Below, piece after piece: positions 1 to 12,800 of a stretch of DNA of 64,000 nt. The position numbers and the translations under genes are program-made. Below the pieces are notes generated by a model. The model had not been told where the DNA came from and searched no databases. It saw only the letters and a program-made list of their open reading frames with translations. The stretch comes from Galaxea fascicularis (lineage: Eukaryota; Cnidaria; Anthozoa; Scleractinia; Euphylliidae): NCBI GenBank assembly GCA_948470475.1, contig OX419347.1, forward strand, positions 16,275,175 to 16,339,174, in the 5' to 3' direction. Numbering within the stretch: the first letter of the stretch is position 1; the number at the start of each line of letters is the position of its first letter.

Positions 1-1313
1 TCATCTGACCCTTTTAAATTGTCCCTCTTATAAAGACCAGAATAAAAATCTTCCACTTCCTTCATAATTCTTTTGGGGTCAGAAGTAAGGAAACCGTCTT
101 TGGTATATGCTTTCCGAATAGAACTCTTGGATTTTTTATGGGTTTCCAGGTTTAAAAAAAACTTATTACTTTTTTCTCCTTGCTCGTACCAATTGGCTCT
201 AGAACGTATTATCGCTCCCCTTGCTAAATGCTCATAAAACAATTCATACTCACTTCGAATAATTTCCAGTTTTTCTATATTTTCAGGGGAGGGGTGCCTG
301 CTGCAATCGTCCTCACACTGTTTTAACGAGTCTTCTATCGTTTTCAATCTTTGTCTTCTTGCATTAGCTTTCACTTTACTAAACTTAATCGACACTTGCC
401 TTATTCGATATTTGATTAAATCCCAAAGAACTCTCTTGTCATTAACTTCTATGAACTCCTCGCGCCATACTGGCACAGTTTCGGTTATAAGCTTACAAAA
501 ATCAGGATCATCTAATAAACTCGCATTAAATTTCCAATATGATGGACCATGCCTTTGTTCTTCTATACTATTAAAATGAAGTACGATAGCCGAATGGTCG
601 GAGTTTATGGAGGAAATTATATCGACACCTTCTACCTCCTCCTGGTACGAGTCACTCAACAGCCAATAATCTAATCTGCGTTGAATAAAAGGATTCTTCT
701 GTCTCCACGTAAAGTGTTTGCATTCTGGGTTTCTAACACGCCATATATCCACTAAGTCAAAATTTAAACAAATATCTTGAACGTGCTTTACAGAATCTTT
801 CTTTGTGGGGTTACCCCCGGAGCAGTCCCAATCAGGATCGAGAGTAACATTGAAATCCCCGCCAAGTATTATTTTTTTCTCAGCGCTATCAAGAAACTTC
901 TCTATCAGTGTGTCTAGGGCGCTAAAGAATTCACATTGATCTTGAACCTTATTAGGTGCATAAATATTGACAAATAAGAAGTCCGATCCCTGCACAGTGG
1001 CGTCCATCAAAATATAACGACCTTCGGCATCTAATACGGACGATTTAAGATTGAATTCTAGATCATCTTTTATTAAAATCATCACTCCACAACTGTGATT
1101 GGTGCCATGAGAATAAAACATCTTACCTTTAAATTGCGTTTTCCAGATAGCCTCTATCTCTTCCGTGCTATAAGTTTCCTGGAGAAAAATTATGTCTGCA
1201 TTTTGCTTGTTCAACCACAGAAACAGAGCCTTCCTCTTTGCAGATGAGCGAATCCCTCGAACATTTAGAGACAATAATTTAAAATCAACGTTATCTTTGC
1301 TGAAGGCAAAGCG
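1..1313 (-). CDS. LINE ORF2, endonuclease region (partial)
   Basis: One open frame runs from just after a TGA at 1314-1316 to the window edge; I checked the frame at three separate points. Recognisable APE endonuclease motifs are LLSLNVRGIRSS near the start, IIFLQETY, SCGVMILIKDD, and LGGDFNVTLDPDWD near 863-820. This enzyme nicks target DNA to prime reverse transcription. The last part, DPKRIMKEVEDFYSGLY, is the linker before the reverse transcriptase. No ATG lies near the beginning, so the start of ORF2 is undefined, or expression depends on reinitiation or the copy is decayed. Confidence 0.82.
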
Positions 1314-1549
1314 TCATTCTTATCCAAACTTGTTAAAACGTGCGTGATAAATACACTAGAGTTAACGGTTATACATAAAGACAATAAACATGAAAACAAT
1401 AAATAACAAAACACACCCAAAAACATTAAGAAGAGCCGCAGATATTCTACCTATGTGCTACCCTTGGGATTTAAGGGCCGTAGTTGCTTCTACCGTATGC
1501 AAATACGCAATTCTACTCCCGTCATGAAAATAACCGTGTAACAAGGATT

Positions 1550-2433
1550 TTAAGTACTTAAGATACCATTAATATAAAGCTTATCAGGTTCTCGCTTATC
1601 AAAAAACGCTACTTTGCCTTCCTCTCTTGCTTGTTTCAATTTTGGCCACAGTTTCTTTCTCCTGTCTCGTATTTCTTTCGGAAAATCAGCATACGCTTTC
1701 ACATCCGATTCTTCACCCAGATCTCTTACATTCCTAAAGACAAGCTCGCGCTCAGGGAATCTAAGAAAACGTGCGATTATTGGCTTTGACTGGCCTGCCT
1801 TCTTTTTCCCTAGTCTATGAACACGCTGAAACTCTATATTCCTCGCATCCTCTAACTCTAATTCGCTCTCCAGAAACTTGTACACCACTTCACATGTATT
1901 CTCGCTTCCCTCTCCTGCTCTAGACCTCCTGGTAAAGAATTTGGTCTTCCAAGCCTTTGATCTTGTCCGATGTTTGATTCTCTCTTCTCTTTATTTCCTC
2001 GATGTCTTTATTTGTAAACGTCAATCCCGCTTCTATCTCCTGTATTGTTTCTTTCATCTTCTTAGCTTTTTCATTGAAAGATACCATATTTGCTTGAATC
2101 TTGTTTACCGCGTTCTCCAAGCTGGAAATCTTACCGAGAGTACCTTCCATCGTTTGTAGTTTCGTCTCCATACGTTCAAGTCTGTCCAGGATTTGTTGGA
2201 GCTGTTGACCAATCTTTTCAGTCATCGTCAAGGCTTACCAGAACTTGATCGTCACTATCATCAAGTGGTCTTCCGTTTGAGCTTATATCGTTCTTAAAGA
2301 GCGTTGTACTAAAACTTGAGATAAAGATCCGTTTGTCATCCGGCGAATTCGTTTCGCTATCTGAGTTAGAACTCTTACTTGTTCTTGTTCGCTTAAGAGT
2401 TGTTGTACACGCCTTGGCCATAAAACCAAACAA
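1550..2433 (-). pseudogene. LINE ORF1, frame-broken
   Basis: ORF1 (RNA-binding chaperone of L1-type elements) is spread over three frames: 2433-2218 (Ser-rich N-terminus), 2231-1920 (leucine/glutamate heptads typical of the coiled coil) and 1888-1550 (RNA-binding part with VHRLGKK and RFLRFPERE). An in-frame stop at 1920-1922 and frame shifts near 2220 and 1900 disrupt it, so this copy is probably not autonomous. Confidence 0.78.
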
Positions 2434-2726
2434 GAATAATTGACTTAAAGTTTGAAATTTACGGGAGCAGAATGAATGGCGTCCTCACCCGCTCATGGTC
2501 GGTCCCATTTAGTTAATCCTAAATATATGAACTATATTTACGGACACGTCGCGTCCAGAGCCAATTCGTGCTAAGTCCGGAAGCAATCGGGTCAAAATCG
2601 GCAGAGCTCATTCGTATTCTATTGTTACAGTCACTCACTCACTCACTCAACAGGACAGCATAGTGGCTTCGCCTCCTCTAGGAGCGCGTAGCCACAAAAA
2701 CAGTGAGGGTAGGCATAGCATGTTAC

Positions 2727-2905
2727 CTGTAGCCATTGTTTCACGTTGTTTCTCTGAGCGCACCAGGCCCCAGTCCTACCACGGCTAGCAACCTGATTGA
2801 GACGAGCGCGATCTGGGCCGTGTTTGGAATTGTAACTCGATGAAGCGGAAAACGCACCACTAGGGATGCGGCGGTCCTCTAACCCAACTGGAGCCTTGCA
2901 CCTTC
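2727..2905 (-). CDS. Discoidin domain D34 (type T2), first part only
   Basis: Exon of 179 nt opening [13 protein letters not shown] and ending at QWLQ, where a gtaaca donor is in phase 0. Other T2 domains read on without an intron. The rest of the domain is not found in 2434-2726 and would lie beyond the LINE, outside the window. Either this copy has an additional intron, or the domain is truncated and the gene ends or decays here. Confidence 0.68.
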
Positions 2906-3550
2906 CTAAAAGATGAGTCACAGCCACATACACGATCAGTGTGAAAATCGCTTAGCTTATTAATCAAAACATTGTGCAAGAGTAGAAGGGAACCAAAGGC
3001 AAAATGTTTGAGGACTTTGACGAGCTCTCCTCATGACTGTTTGTACTCCACATCGCTGTAACTCTAAATGTCCTGTTTATTGGGCCATCGTGATTTACAA
3101 TGTTATATTTGTTATGAAAAGACCGAATAGTGCTGTTTGTATTGTTGCTATCATCTTACCGTTGCATTCCCCTCGGCTAATTGAAATCTACTTTTAATTT
3201 CATGGCTCGCGATATAAGTAAGAGTGTAAGAAAAAAAAATAATAAGGAAACTTACCGATTACACAGCCGTAAAGCTCCACTCGTATGGATATATGTCTGT
3301 ACCACGACCGGATGTGAAATCGCACAAAACGACCACGGATTGGAGGTATGAGAGGATGTGAAACAACTGAGTTTCTGTCGCGGTTGGCTTGGAAGATCTA
3401 CAGAAAGAAGACAGGAAAAGAACGAAGGATAAGGTAAGAAAGTCGTTATTGGATTCTTGTGTTCTTTGATGCTTCGACAATCAATAAATGAATAAATCAA
3501 TGAATCAATCAACCAATCAATCAATCAGTCAGTCCATCCACCACTAATCG

Positions 3551-3602
<52 letters not shown>

Positions 3603-3777
3603 ATCAATCAATCAACCAACTAACCAACCAACCAACCAACCAAGCAGCCAGCCACCCAGCCAACCAACCACCAACCAACTAGCCAGCCAGCCAGCCAGCT
3701 AGCCAACCAACCCACCAGCCAACCAACCAACCAACCAACCAGTCAGACAATCAATCAATCATTCAATCAATCAATCG

Positions 3778-3814
<37 letters not shown>

Positions 3815-3862
3815 CCAACCAACCAACCAACCAACCAACCAACCAACCAACAATGAACCAAC

Positions 3863-3897
<35 letters not shown>

Positions 3898-6800
3898 CCA
3901 ACCAACCAACCAACCAACCAACCAACCAACCCGTCAGACAGTCAATCAATCAATCAACTTCATTTAAGTGTCAAGTCTTAAAGACAAGTATTGAAACAGC
4001 TAGGTTAAGCCTATCTTATCTTATCTTAGCCTTGGTGCCACTGTGAGTTTTGTCCTCAAACGACCACAGTAATCCACTTAAGTGCGCATATGTCAGTGAA
4101 AAGCATAGATGGGTGTATGTGTGCTGATACAACGGAAAAACCCACCTTTCTTGTGTTTCGCTCAAAGTAGTACGTAAAATAAACTCCATACTGACTGTAA
4201 CGTAAGTAATACGAAGTAACCCATTGGTTCACCGCGGATCGCCCCTGTGTCGATACTCGGACAACTTTGTGGGGTCTCCGTAAGTCTATCTGAAGCCACT
4301 GGTAAGCATTATTAATTCTTGCAGACCAGCCGCCCATGTAGGCTCCTCTGCGTATGTTGTGTAGCCGTGCTAAGTGAGGTGCGTGTTTATTATCCCAGCG
4401 AGATGAAGACGTAATGGCTGCGTTTCCGATACCACCACTTTGCATTCCTAGAGGGCGATTGCAGAGTTTACCTGTAGAAACATCGTTTAGAAGAGTATCA
4501 GTATTTTAAATGGATAATAACTAGTTGACGTGAGAAACTGAGAAAGTATACGATCATTGGCCAAAAGATTGTGAGACCCCTCGATCGCCAAAAACTGAGA
4601 TTTCGGTTCTGTCATTAACTGCAAATATCAATCGAACCCACCTTACTACCGACCAATAACTGAATAAATCCTCGCCACAGCCCAAAACAGGGGTGCATAA
4701 AGAGCTCTGGAAGTTACCCCACAAATTTGAAGAAATGGTCGGTAAAAATGGAATCAATCCGTAAAAACAATCGTTTACAGAATCAACCAAAGTGACTAAC
4801 TGTAGGCTGTTAAAAGAAACCCGCTATTCAGTATGCGTGCGCAAGAGTCACACTGAAATGAAATGAAACCCTTAAGCCATCTTACCAAGTCTACAGCCGT
4901 ACAGTTCCACTCTCATGGAAATGTGACTACGCCATGTTTTGGGATGGATGCGCACGTAACGCGCCTTGAAAGGGCGACGAAACCGATGCGTCACTACATA
5001 GTTCCTCTCGAAGTTTGCGCGGAAAATCTGGCGAAAAAATAAGAAAGGAAAGACAAAGAGAGCAAAGTATTTCAATTTATCCGTACTAAGCTAGGCACAG
5101 TAGGCAAGTTCTTAAACGACGAATTTTGGGCCTAGTTTTGGTATCGTGTTATTTTCTTAGCCGAGAGCCTTCAATCTACTTGGACCGTCTAAACTCCTAC
5201 GCAGAGTTCGTTACATAATCCTAGAGTCACATTACTGTTGGCGCTATATTCATAACAGCAGTGGAAAGGACTTCGTAAATATCTCTGAGCACAAGTACTG
5301 CCTAAAGCATTCCTGCTATCATCAGTCTTTGCTACGTTTCCCAAGCGACCTTTAACTCAACACAGGCGGAACCCGAAGCGAACCAGAAATCGCTTTTCGT
5401 TCTTTTTCGTTTTTTGGCATTACATGTTAAAAGGAAGTAATTGCTACCTCACCTTGACACCTCTTCCTTCCTTGTACGGGAAGAATTTGATGTTGTCCAA
5501 GCTGTATGAAACCGCATAACTTGTAACCCACTGGTCAGCGTCGTATCGTCCTTGAGTGGAGATTCTCTTTACTCGGCTGATCGTACCCAGGTCTATATTA
5601 AGCCACTGTCTAGCATTGTTATACCTGGCGGCAAATATGAAAGACGAATCGCTTTGTTAGTTGAACTACCAGATAATAACAATCAGATATGCATTTTCTA
5701 ACATTAAAACTAAAAGCCTCGTGGACTCGAAAAAAATTGTGTTTCTGCCGAAATAAGAGGCAGGAAATAAAAATTCATGGACATGAGAACCGCATGTAAG
5801 TGCTTCTACCGATTTTTCAAGCTCAACAAAGTTTCCATAGCAGCTTTATTATATTAATTTTTTTGACTTGAAGACTTTACAAATACTCCCCACTTCGTTA
5901 CAAATACTAAAACAGAATTTCATTTATACAAAAACTGCATCAGCAAGTCTTAAAAAAAAAACCAGTACGTGTTTTCAAGAGGACCTTTTGTTTCGAAGAA
6001 CAGGATGTCACAGGTTGAAGTTTTCCACTGAGAGGAAAAACAAAAACGAAAAGGAAGAAAGACCTTGAAAACGTCTCAGTATTCCGTTTGGAGACAAAAA
6101 CAGGAGTGTTTATACCAATCACAGTACTTATAAATATTTATGATGTGCTTGAAATAAAAACAGTAAGGCCCTCACTTAGCGACCCAGCCTCCGCGCACAT
6201 AACCATGATTTCGGGACTGGAGACGAGCGTTCCACGGTACGTAGTAATAGTTCCACATGGATGAGGCTGTCACAGCCTGCTTTGTGACGCGACCATCCTC
6301 CATTCCCAAAGGAACATCACAAGGATCTGGATAAATAATATGATGAGACAAAAATTAGTAAAACAGAGGCATGGAACAAGGGGAAGGTAATCTGATAAAA
6401 GAGAACGAAATGGGATAAATGGAAATTCCATTTAACAAGCCTACGCAGGTAAAAGTCAGATGTAAATTGAACTTCTTTATCGTAGAAAATTCACATAGAT
6501 TAGAGGTTGACGTTTTCAATACGCAGCAGAGTTTGATCCAAGCCTACTTTTACGACACATCTAGCTTCAGGAGGGAATCTTAAGGTTTTTACTTCTTATG
6601 AAAAGCAACATTTTTTTTAAACAAATTATTACCATTTCAAGACCACTGTCTAGGATAAGAAAACGGCATAAGTAACGGCATTTAGAACCAAAACCGTGCT
6701 ATCCCTACCTGCTCTACAACCGTAGAATTCCGCTCTCATAGAGATGTATCCGTACCAACCCCATGGATGCAAGCGCAGGTACCGAGTTTGTATCGGGGGA

Positions 6801-9800
6801 TTAAGACTGTTCTCTACAATACTCCAACGGTCACGGTTAGCAGTGAAATACTACAAAGAATAAGAGGATAAAACATTTTAGCGTAAAACTTAGTTTCAGC
6901 TACAAAAATATAAAAAACATTTCATGCGTTGCTGAGGAATAAAGTTGATGATAGAAAAGACTGATTTGAATCATTTTTCTCCACGCAATTTTTGTGTAAG
7001 TTGATGATAGTATAATGCTCCAGTTCCAATTTTCCCTTTGGAAATCCAGGAACAATCCTAGCTAATAAGATGTAATGCAGCTACCATTTCAGTTGTTTAA
7101 CTTAAAATTTTCAAAAAACTTAACGGTGAGGGAATCGTTTGGAACTTTCCGCAATGCTACCACATTAAACCAAGACGGGGGCCTGGAGTAGCATCCGTTA
7201 ACGGCGCGGTGAGATAATCAACTGTCTTGTGATCGCTAACAGAATTGACAGAACTTTGCTGCGTAATTATAAATTTGCGTTTGTAAAATCGTTTGAAAAA
7301 CGTAGACCTTCCTAAAACCCTGATTAGTTACGAAAACCAGATGAAAAAGAAAAAAAATTGACATTTCCAGTGAATTTGATTGACCCTGTGAATACATAAA
7401 ACATAATCGTTACCTTGTCCTGGCTAAGCAGCCTATATGTTGCCCAGTGTAGAGTATCCAGACTATAAGTCAGCTTGTATCTCGTGACCCATTGGTTTGC
7501 GTCTCGTCTTCCCTGTGTAGCAATCTTCCTGATGGTTGTTGTCCGTCCAAAGTCCACCTTGAACCACTGATTATGATTATTGTATCTTGCGATCCAGCAG
7601 AAGGGCTTGCGAAGTCGTCCATTCGGAGCCGTGTAGCGCGCGTTATAAGCAGACGAGGATGTCAGTCGTGCGTTAGGGATCTTTCCAGATTCCATACCGA
7701 GAGGGTGGTTGCAAAGAGGCTCTAGAATTGAAATAATTATTTACGATTAATCATGTACGATCGTAAACTAAAGGGACAGTGGGAAGCGATGACTACAATC
7801 TCAATTTTTGACCGGCAAAATGTCCCCATGTCCAATTATTTCAAGACCCTGATAAATAGTGTCATTAAAGCGTTAAACATGAAATTCCGACACAAGGGTC
7901 GGAACTTCATGTCTAACGCTTTAGTGTCTCGCTTCAGTGCGCTAAGTGGCAGTTGCAAAAGGAAAGGGATACAGATTTTCACGTTCGTTCAAATCTGTGC
8001 TTTCACACTAACAAATAACGGCGTTTTTATCTGGTGAAGAGTCGAACGCTAGGAAGCGCCATAACCCCTCCAGACTGTGATCCGGTTACGATGATTCCAA
8101 ATGACTCACTCACCAACTGGGCATCCGATAAACTCTACTCTCATAGATATCCATGCATACCAAGTCTGTGGGTGAACCCGGATGTGTGAGGCCAGAATGG
8201 ATCTGATAAAGGTGTTAGTGACTATCGTGTGACGATCACTGTTAGCTTGGAAAACCTGCAACAAGGAAGGCTAATAAATGAAAGTTTTTCCCATGACCTT
8301 GGAAGTTATTCCACACCTTTTATTAGCAATACACTGAACGAGAAAAAAAAATTGGCGGGCAGAAGTGAGATTCCATTAATGTTATTAGGTCTGCTCCATC
8401 CATTTTTCCTCTTTTAAGTGACATATCCTTTGAAAACTTGTTCCCCGCATTTATTACAGTTTTCGGTTCAGTGTTTGGTGCCTAAAATACATAAAGAAAG
8501 AAAATAATACACAGCAAGAAGTTTTGCGTTTGTTTTTTTATAAAATCCTTCAAGAGAGAGAAAAACCCCTCAAAGTTTGAATTCTCCTGTGGATAGGCAA
8601 GAATCTTTGCCCACTCTTGGGGTTCGAAGACCGCATGCGTTCGAACGATATAACAATGCACGCATAATCTAAGGCGAGGTTTTCTTGCTGGTTTACCGCA
8701 AATATTGAACTACAGAAGTATTTCGTTATTAATTCGCTTTAAAAAATGAGCGGAAGACTACTCTTTCTTGAACCTTAACCACACCTTTGGATATTTAGCA
8801 AAGCTGAATCCATCTCTACTGAAGGTCAATAGGAAAGTCTTGACCCACTGATTAGCATCCTGGCGACCTTGAGACATGATTCCCGTAATACGCGCCAGGC
8901 CTCCAAAGTAGACCTGCAGCCACTGGCTACGAGTGTTGCGCCGTGCACTCCATGACCAGCGGTGGTTTATACGACCGTGCCATGGTGCCAGGTATCCATT
9001 GTAGTAAGTGGAAGCGGTCATTGCTCCATTGTGCAGACGCTTGTCTTCCAAGCCAATCGGGACAGAGCACCGTGCTGCGAAAGGAGAATCAATGACAGAA
9101 TTGCTTCTGCTTTCAGGAACCGATTTTGAAAGTAACACAAATTTTACCATCCCCAATCAAACTGCAAATTATAGCAAATTATTATTTAACACACTGTAAC
9201 CATGTCTAACTATGACTAGCGTGCTGGCGCAGGGGATATCTTGTGATCGACGTAATTTTATGAGCTGGGTAGAAAATGGTGGCTCCTCAAGCGTTTCTCT
9301 AAACACTTAGTAAGATGTGCCTTTTACCAGTACATATAATAATAATGAAACAATCTCGCTTAACCTTGACGAGCAGTTCGTCGGCTAAGTATCAGGCGGC
9401 ATTTTGCGCCCTTTCGCAGGATAATTGCAAAACAATAACTGGAATTAACATCCAAAAAAGAAACGTCTGACCAACTGAAACTGGTCTTGACCTCTAAGTG
9501 TGTGGATGAAGTCCAGCATAGTAAGTTTTGTTATACTGTTCAAGTTGATTCTAACCTGTTGGGCATCCATAGAACTCTACTCGCATTGAGATGTGTCGGT
9601 ACCATCCCCATGGATGAACCCGGATGTAACGCGCTATTATTCGCGGGAACAGGCGATATTGTACAACGGAATTCTGATCTCTGTTTCCGGTAAAATACTG
9701 TAAAAGAAAGAGAAGAAAAACGCATTTTTCACTGCGCTAAACACATTCAATTCTAAATGATTTAGAATTGAATGTGTTTGGCGCAGCAACGGCACAAAAC

Positions 9801-12800
9801 CATTTAATGTGACATCACACGTCGCAAACCGTTTGACCAGGCCTTCTTACCCTTCTTGCGCTGTTCTGTTTGTACTCGGCAAAGAAAACGTTATCCTGAC
9901 TGAAGGACAAATAATACTGAGTCACCCATTGGCGTGCGTCGTGTCGACCCTGGGTAGCAATCTTCACCACTCGCATCGCACGGCCAAAATCAACCGAGAG
10001 CCACTGGTACCGATTGTTATGACGTGCACACCATGCGCCCATCCGGGAACCTGTTCTTCGGAAGAAAAGTCTTCCGTTGTTCGGGGCGTGATTCTTGTCC
10101 CAGCTAGAGGAAGCGGTGATCTGTGTGGCTCGTATGCGACCATTTTGCATCCCTAGAGGCTTGTTACATTGCGGACCTGAAGAGATGGGCCCAGCAGAAT
10201 GAAGGTTGTCGATACTAAATATGTTCGAACATAGCCAATTCTCATTCTTAAGCTTTATTTTGCAAACTGTGGTAGGCATAGTTTAGGATGAGATAACAAT
10301 ACTAACATCTACGATTTTTCGCGTAATAAATTAAAGGCATGAAAAGGGAATGTGCGATTTGCTGGCCTTCACTTTCTCTGAATCCCAAACAGTGACGAGT
10401 TCCTTGAGTCCGCCTAACAAAGCCCACAAAATCTTGTGAACGTACTGCAGAATGCAAAGCACGACGCACTTAACATTTGATAGGAGTTTAATAATAGGAA
10501 TTTAATAATGAATAATTAAATAAATACACAAAGGTATAGTCCGTCCGTCCGCCCACAAATAGCAATGGCTAATCGCGTTGGGCTGAGTTACAATAATAGA
10601 GCAGTCCGTGAATAACTAATTAGCAGTATAGCGATACACCCGTAAACACAAGAGAATAGTGCAGTCAAAGCTAAACCTGAGGGTAGTGATGTTTCAAGGC
10701 CTTCTTGACGTGCTCCGCTGACTGTTTCAAAAAGGCGAAAAGCCGAGGGAAGAGGGCAAGCATAAGGGGAAACTTGTGAAAGCAGACACAAAGTACTGAC
10801 AGGAAAAGACGTTGGACAGGAAACCAACGGAGTTCGTACTCAGAGGTTCCTCTTTGTTAATTTGTAGCCGGTTTCTCTTACCAACAATGCAGCCATAAAA
10901 TTCAACCCTCATTGAGATCCAACTTCGCCACGTGACAGGATGGATTCTAAAGTAGCGAGCTTTGATGGGCCTCAAAAATCGGTTGGTGACAACGATAAAC
11001 CGGTCATAGTTTCCAGAGAAGATCTATTACAGGGATGAGGAAGGAGAGCGGGTATTAATCACTTATAGGATAACACTAGATCAGAATCAAGCCAGAAAAA
11101 TAATCGACAAGTTTGAAAGGAAGTACCAAGAACCGACAGTCACCGTACAGGTAAGCGTTGCATTTTCTGTTCCTGTAAAAGTTAAAACGTTCGCGCAAAA
11201 GTCTGAAATTTGACTCTACACATAAGTTGACAGTGCTACATGACGGTTTTTGAAATTTTGAAACTAAACCTACCCCAATTTTCCCACAAACGCCTGGTAA
11301 CATTCTTTCAACGTTCTGTCAAGCTCAGTAAAAACTCGCGAGGAAAAGGATTCTTTGAAACGCAAATATACACACACGCACACACGCCCAGGCACTGTAG
11401 TGAGTACGCTTTGTATAGGAAATCGCACGACCTGGAGTACAATTCAGGATTAATAGGTACGAGTGATTTTGGTGAGTGCAATTTGAGAACTTTCAAAATC
11501 ACGAGTATCTATTAATCCCGAATTGTTCGAGAAGGTCGTGCGATTTTTTTTATTTATATTACATTCAACAAAATTACGAACTTACGTACCGTTGTCATGG
11601 AAACTTAATGGGTAGTCCTGCTGAGTACTATTTGGGATTAGTTGTACTGCTCTCGACCAATCAGAATTGAGTAACAGGGTTTTCATTAAGAACTGAAGTA
11701 GCAGGAAGATATTATAAAGTGACAGGAGAATCTGGCCCCTCAGACAAAAATTTACCTTCAAGGCTGCTACAGCCTATTGAAAGTTAGCCGGAGAATTCCT
11801 ACCAGTAGCCGGAGAATTCTCCGATCTCCGATGCCTAATGAACACCCTGAGTAATTTTGTTGAGTGTACTATAAGTATCCTTATCTAAGCGCAAACATAA
11901 AAGAAAACATGTAGATTACCTTGGTTCTTCTGCCTTCCTTATAAGTTATAAACCTTTGACCTCTGCTACTGAATGACACATAGTAACTTGTCACCCATTG
12001 GTCCGCATTGTGCCGACCTTGAGTGCAAACCCTCGTGACCACGGCGTCAGTTCCAAAGTCTACTTGAAGCCACTGCTTGTTGTTGCGTATGCGCGAGCAC
12101 CAGGCTCCTCCGTTTCTACCAGCGCGACGCTGGTGAAGTCGTGCATTTCTGGGGGCGCAGTAGAAGTTGTATGAAGACGAGGCTCTAAACATTGGGTCAG
12201 GTATGCGGCCATCTTCTAAACCGAGCGGCATGTCGCATTTGCCTAGAAAAAGAAACAAAGGGAATGAATACCATGAAGTGTGCTTCATTGTTAATGCAAA
12301 CAATTACAATCACATCGAATTAAAATTTAAAATCAGAAAGTTCGATAAGTATTTTCATACTTAACATACATACAATATGTAATAGTTGGTATTTTCTCGC
12401 TGCTTTACTTACGATGAATTCAGACATGCGCATATCACCGTAATATGTTAGTAGTTTATTTGCCTGATTTATAAATAGTTTTCATCAATTATTAAAATGG
12501 GCGCTCTTGCAATACGCGAAAAGAAGTTTCCACGCCCACCACAATAATGCTGTATTTAAACTACCCTTTGACAAAAGCAAGGTTTTAAAAGAGAAAGACT
12601 GAACATTTTCTAAATAAATGAACAGAGTTCGCAAAGTTGCGAAAATTAACGATGATGCTAACTGCAAGAAAAGAAGCTCGAAACCTTTATGACAATGCCG
12701 TCCATCGTTCATTAGTTTCCAAACCCAATCTTAAAACTCCTCAAACCAACTGATACCTATGGAAAGTCCCTTTTAACCTTCCTGCGACGGAAAGAGTTAT

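Larger units (their letters stand above)
1..2433 (-). mobile_element. L1-like LINE, 5' part, broken
   Basis: Minus-strand non-LTR retrotransposon: a coiled-coil ORF1 followed by an APE-type endonuclease ORF2, running off the left edge before the reverse transcriptase. The 5' limit is uncertain; 2434-2640 may be untranslated leader. It lies in the intron after the last visible discoidin exon, in the same orientation as the host gene. Confidence 0.85.

Noticed and set aside
8758..8784. Continuation of D30 exon A to a stop (gene end)
   Set aside because: A phase-0 donor at 8784 and an in-phase exon B at 8255 continue the domain pattern, so a C-terminus here is unlikely.
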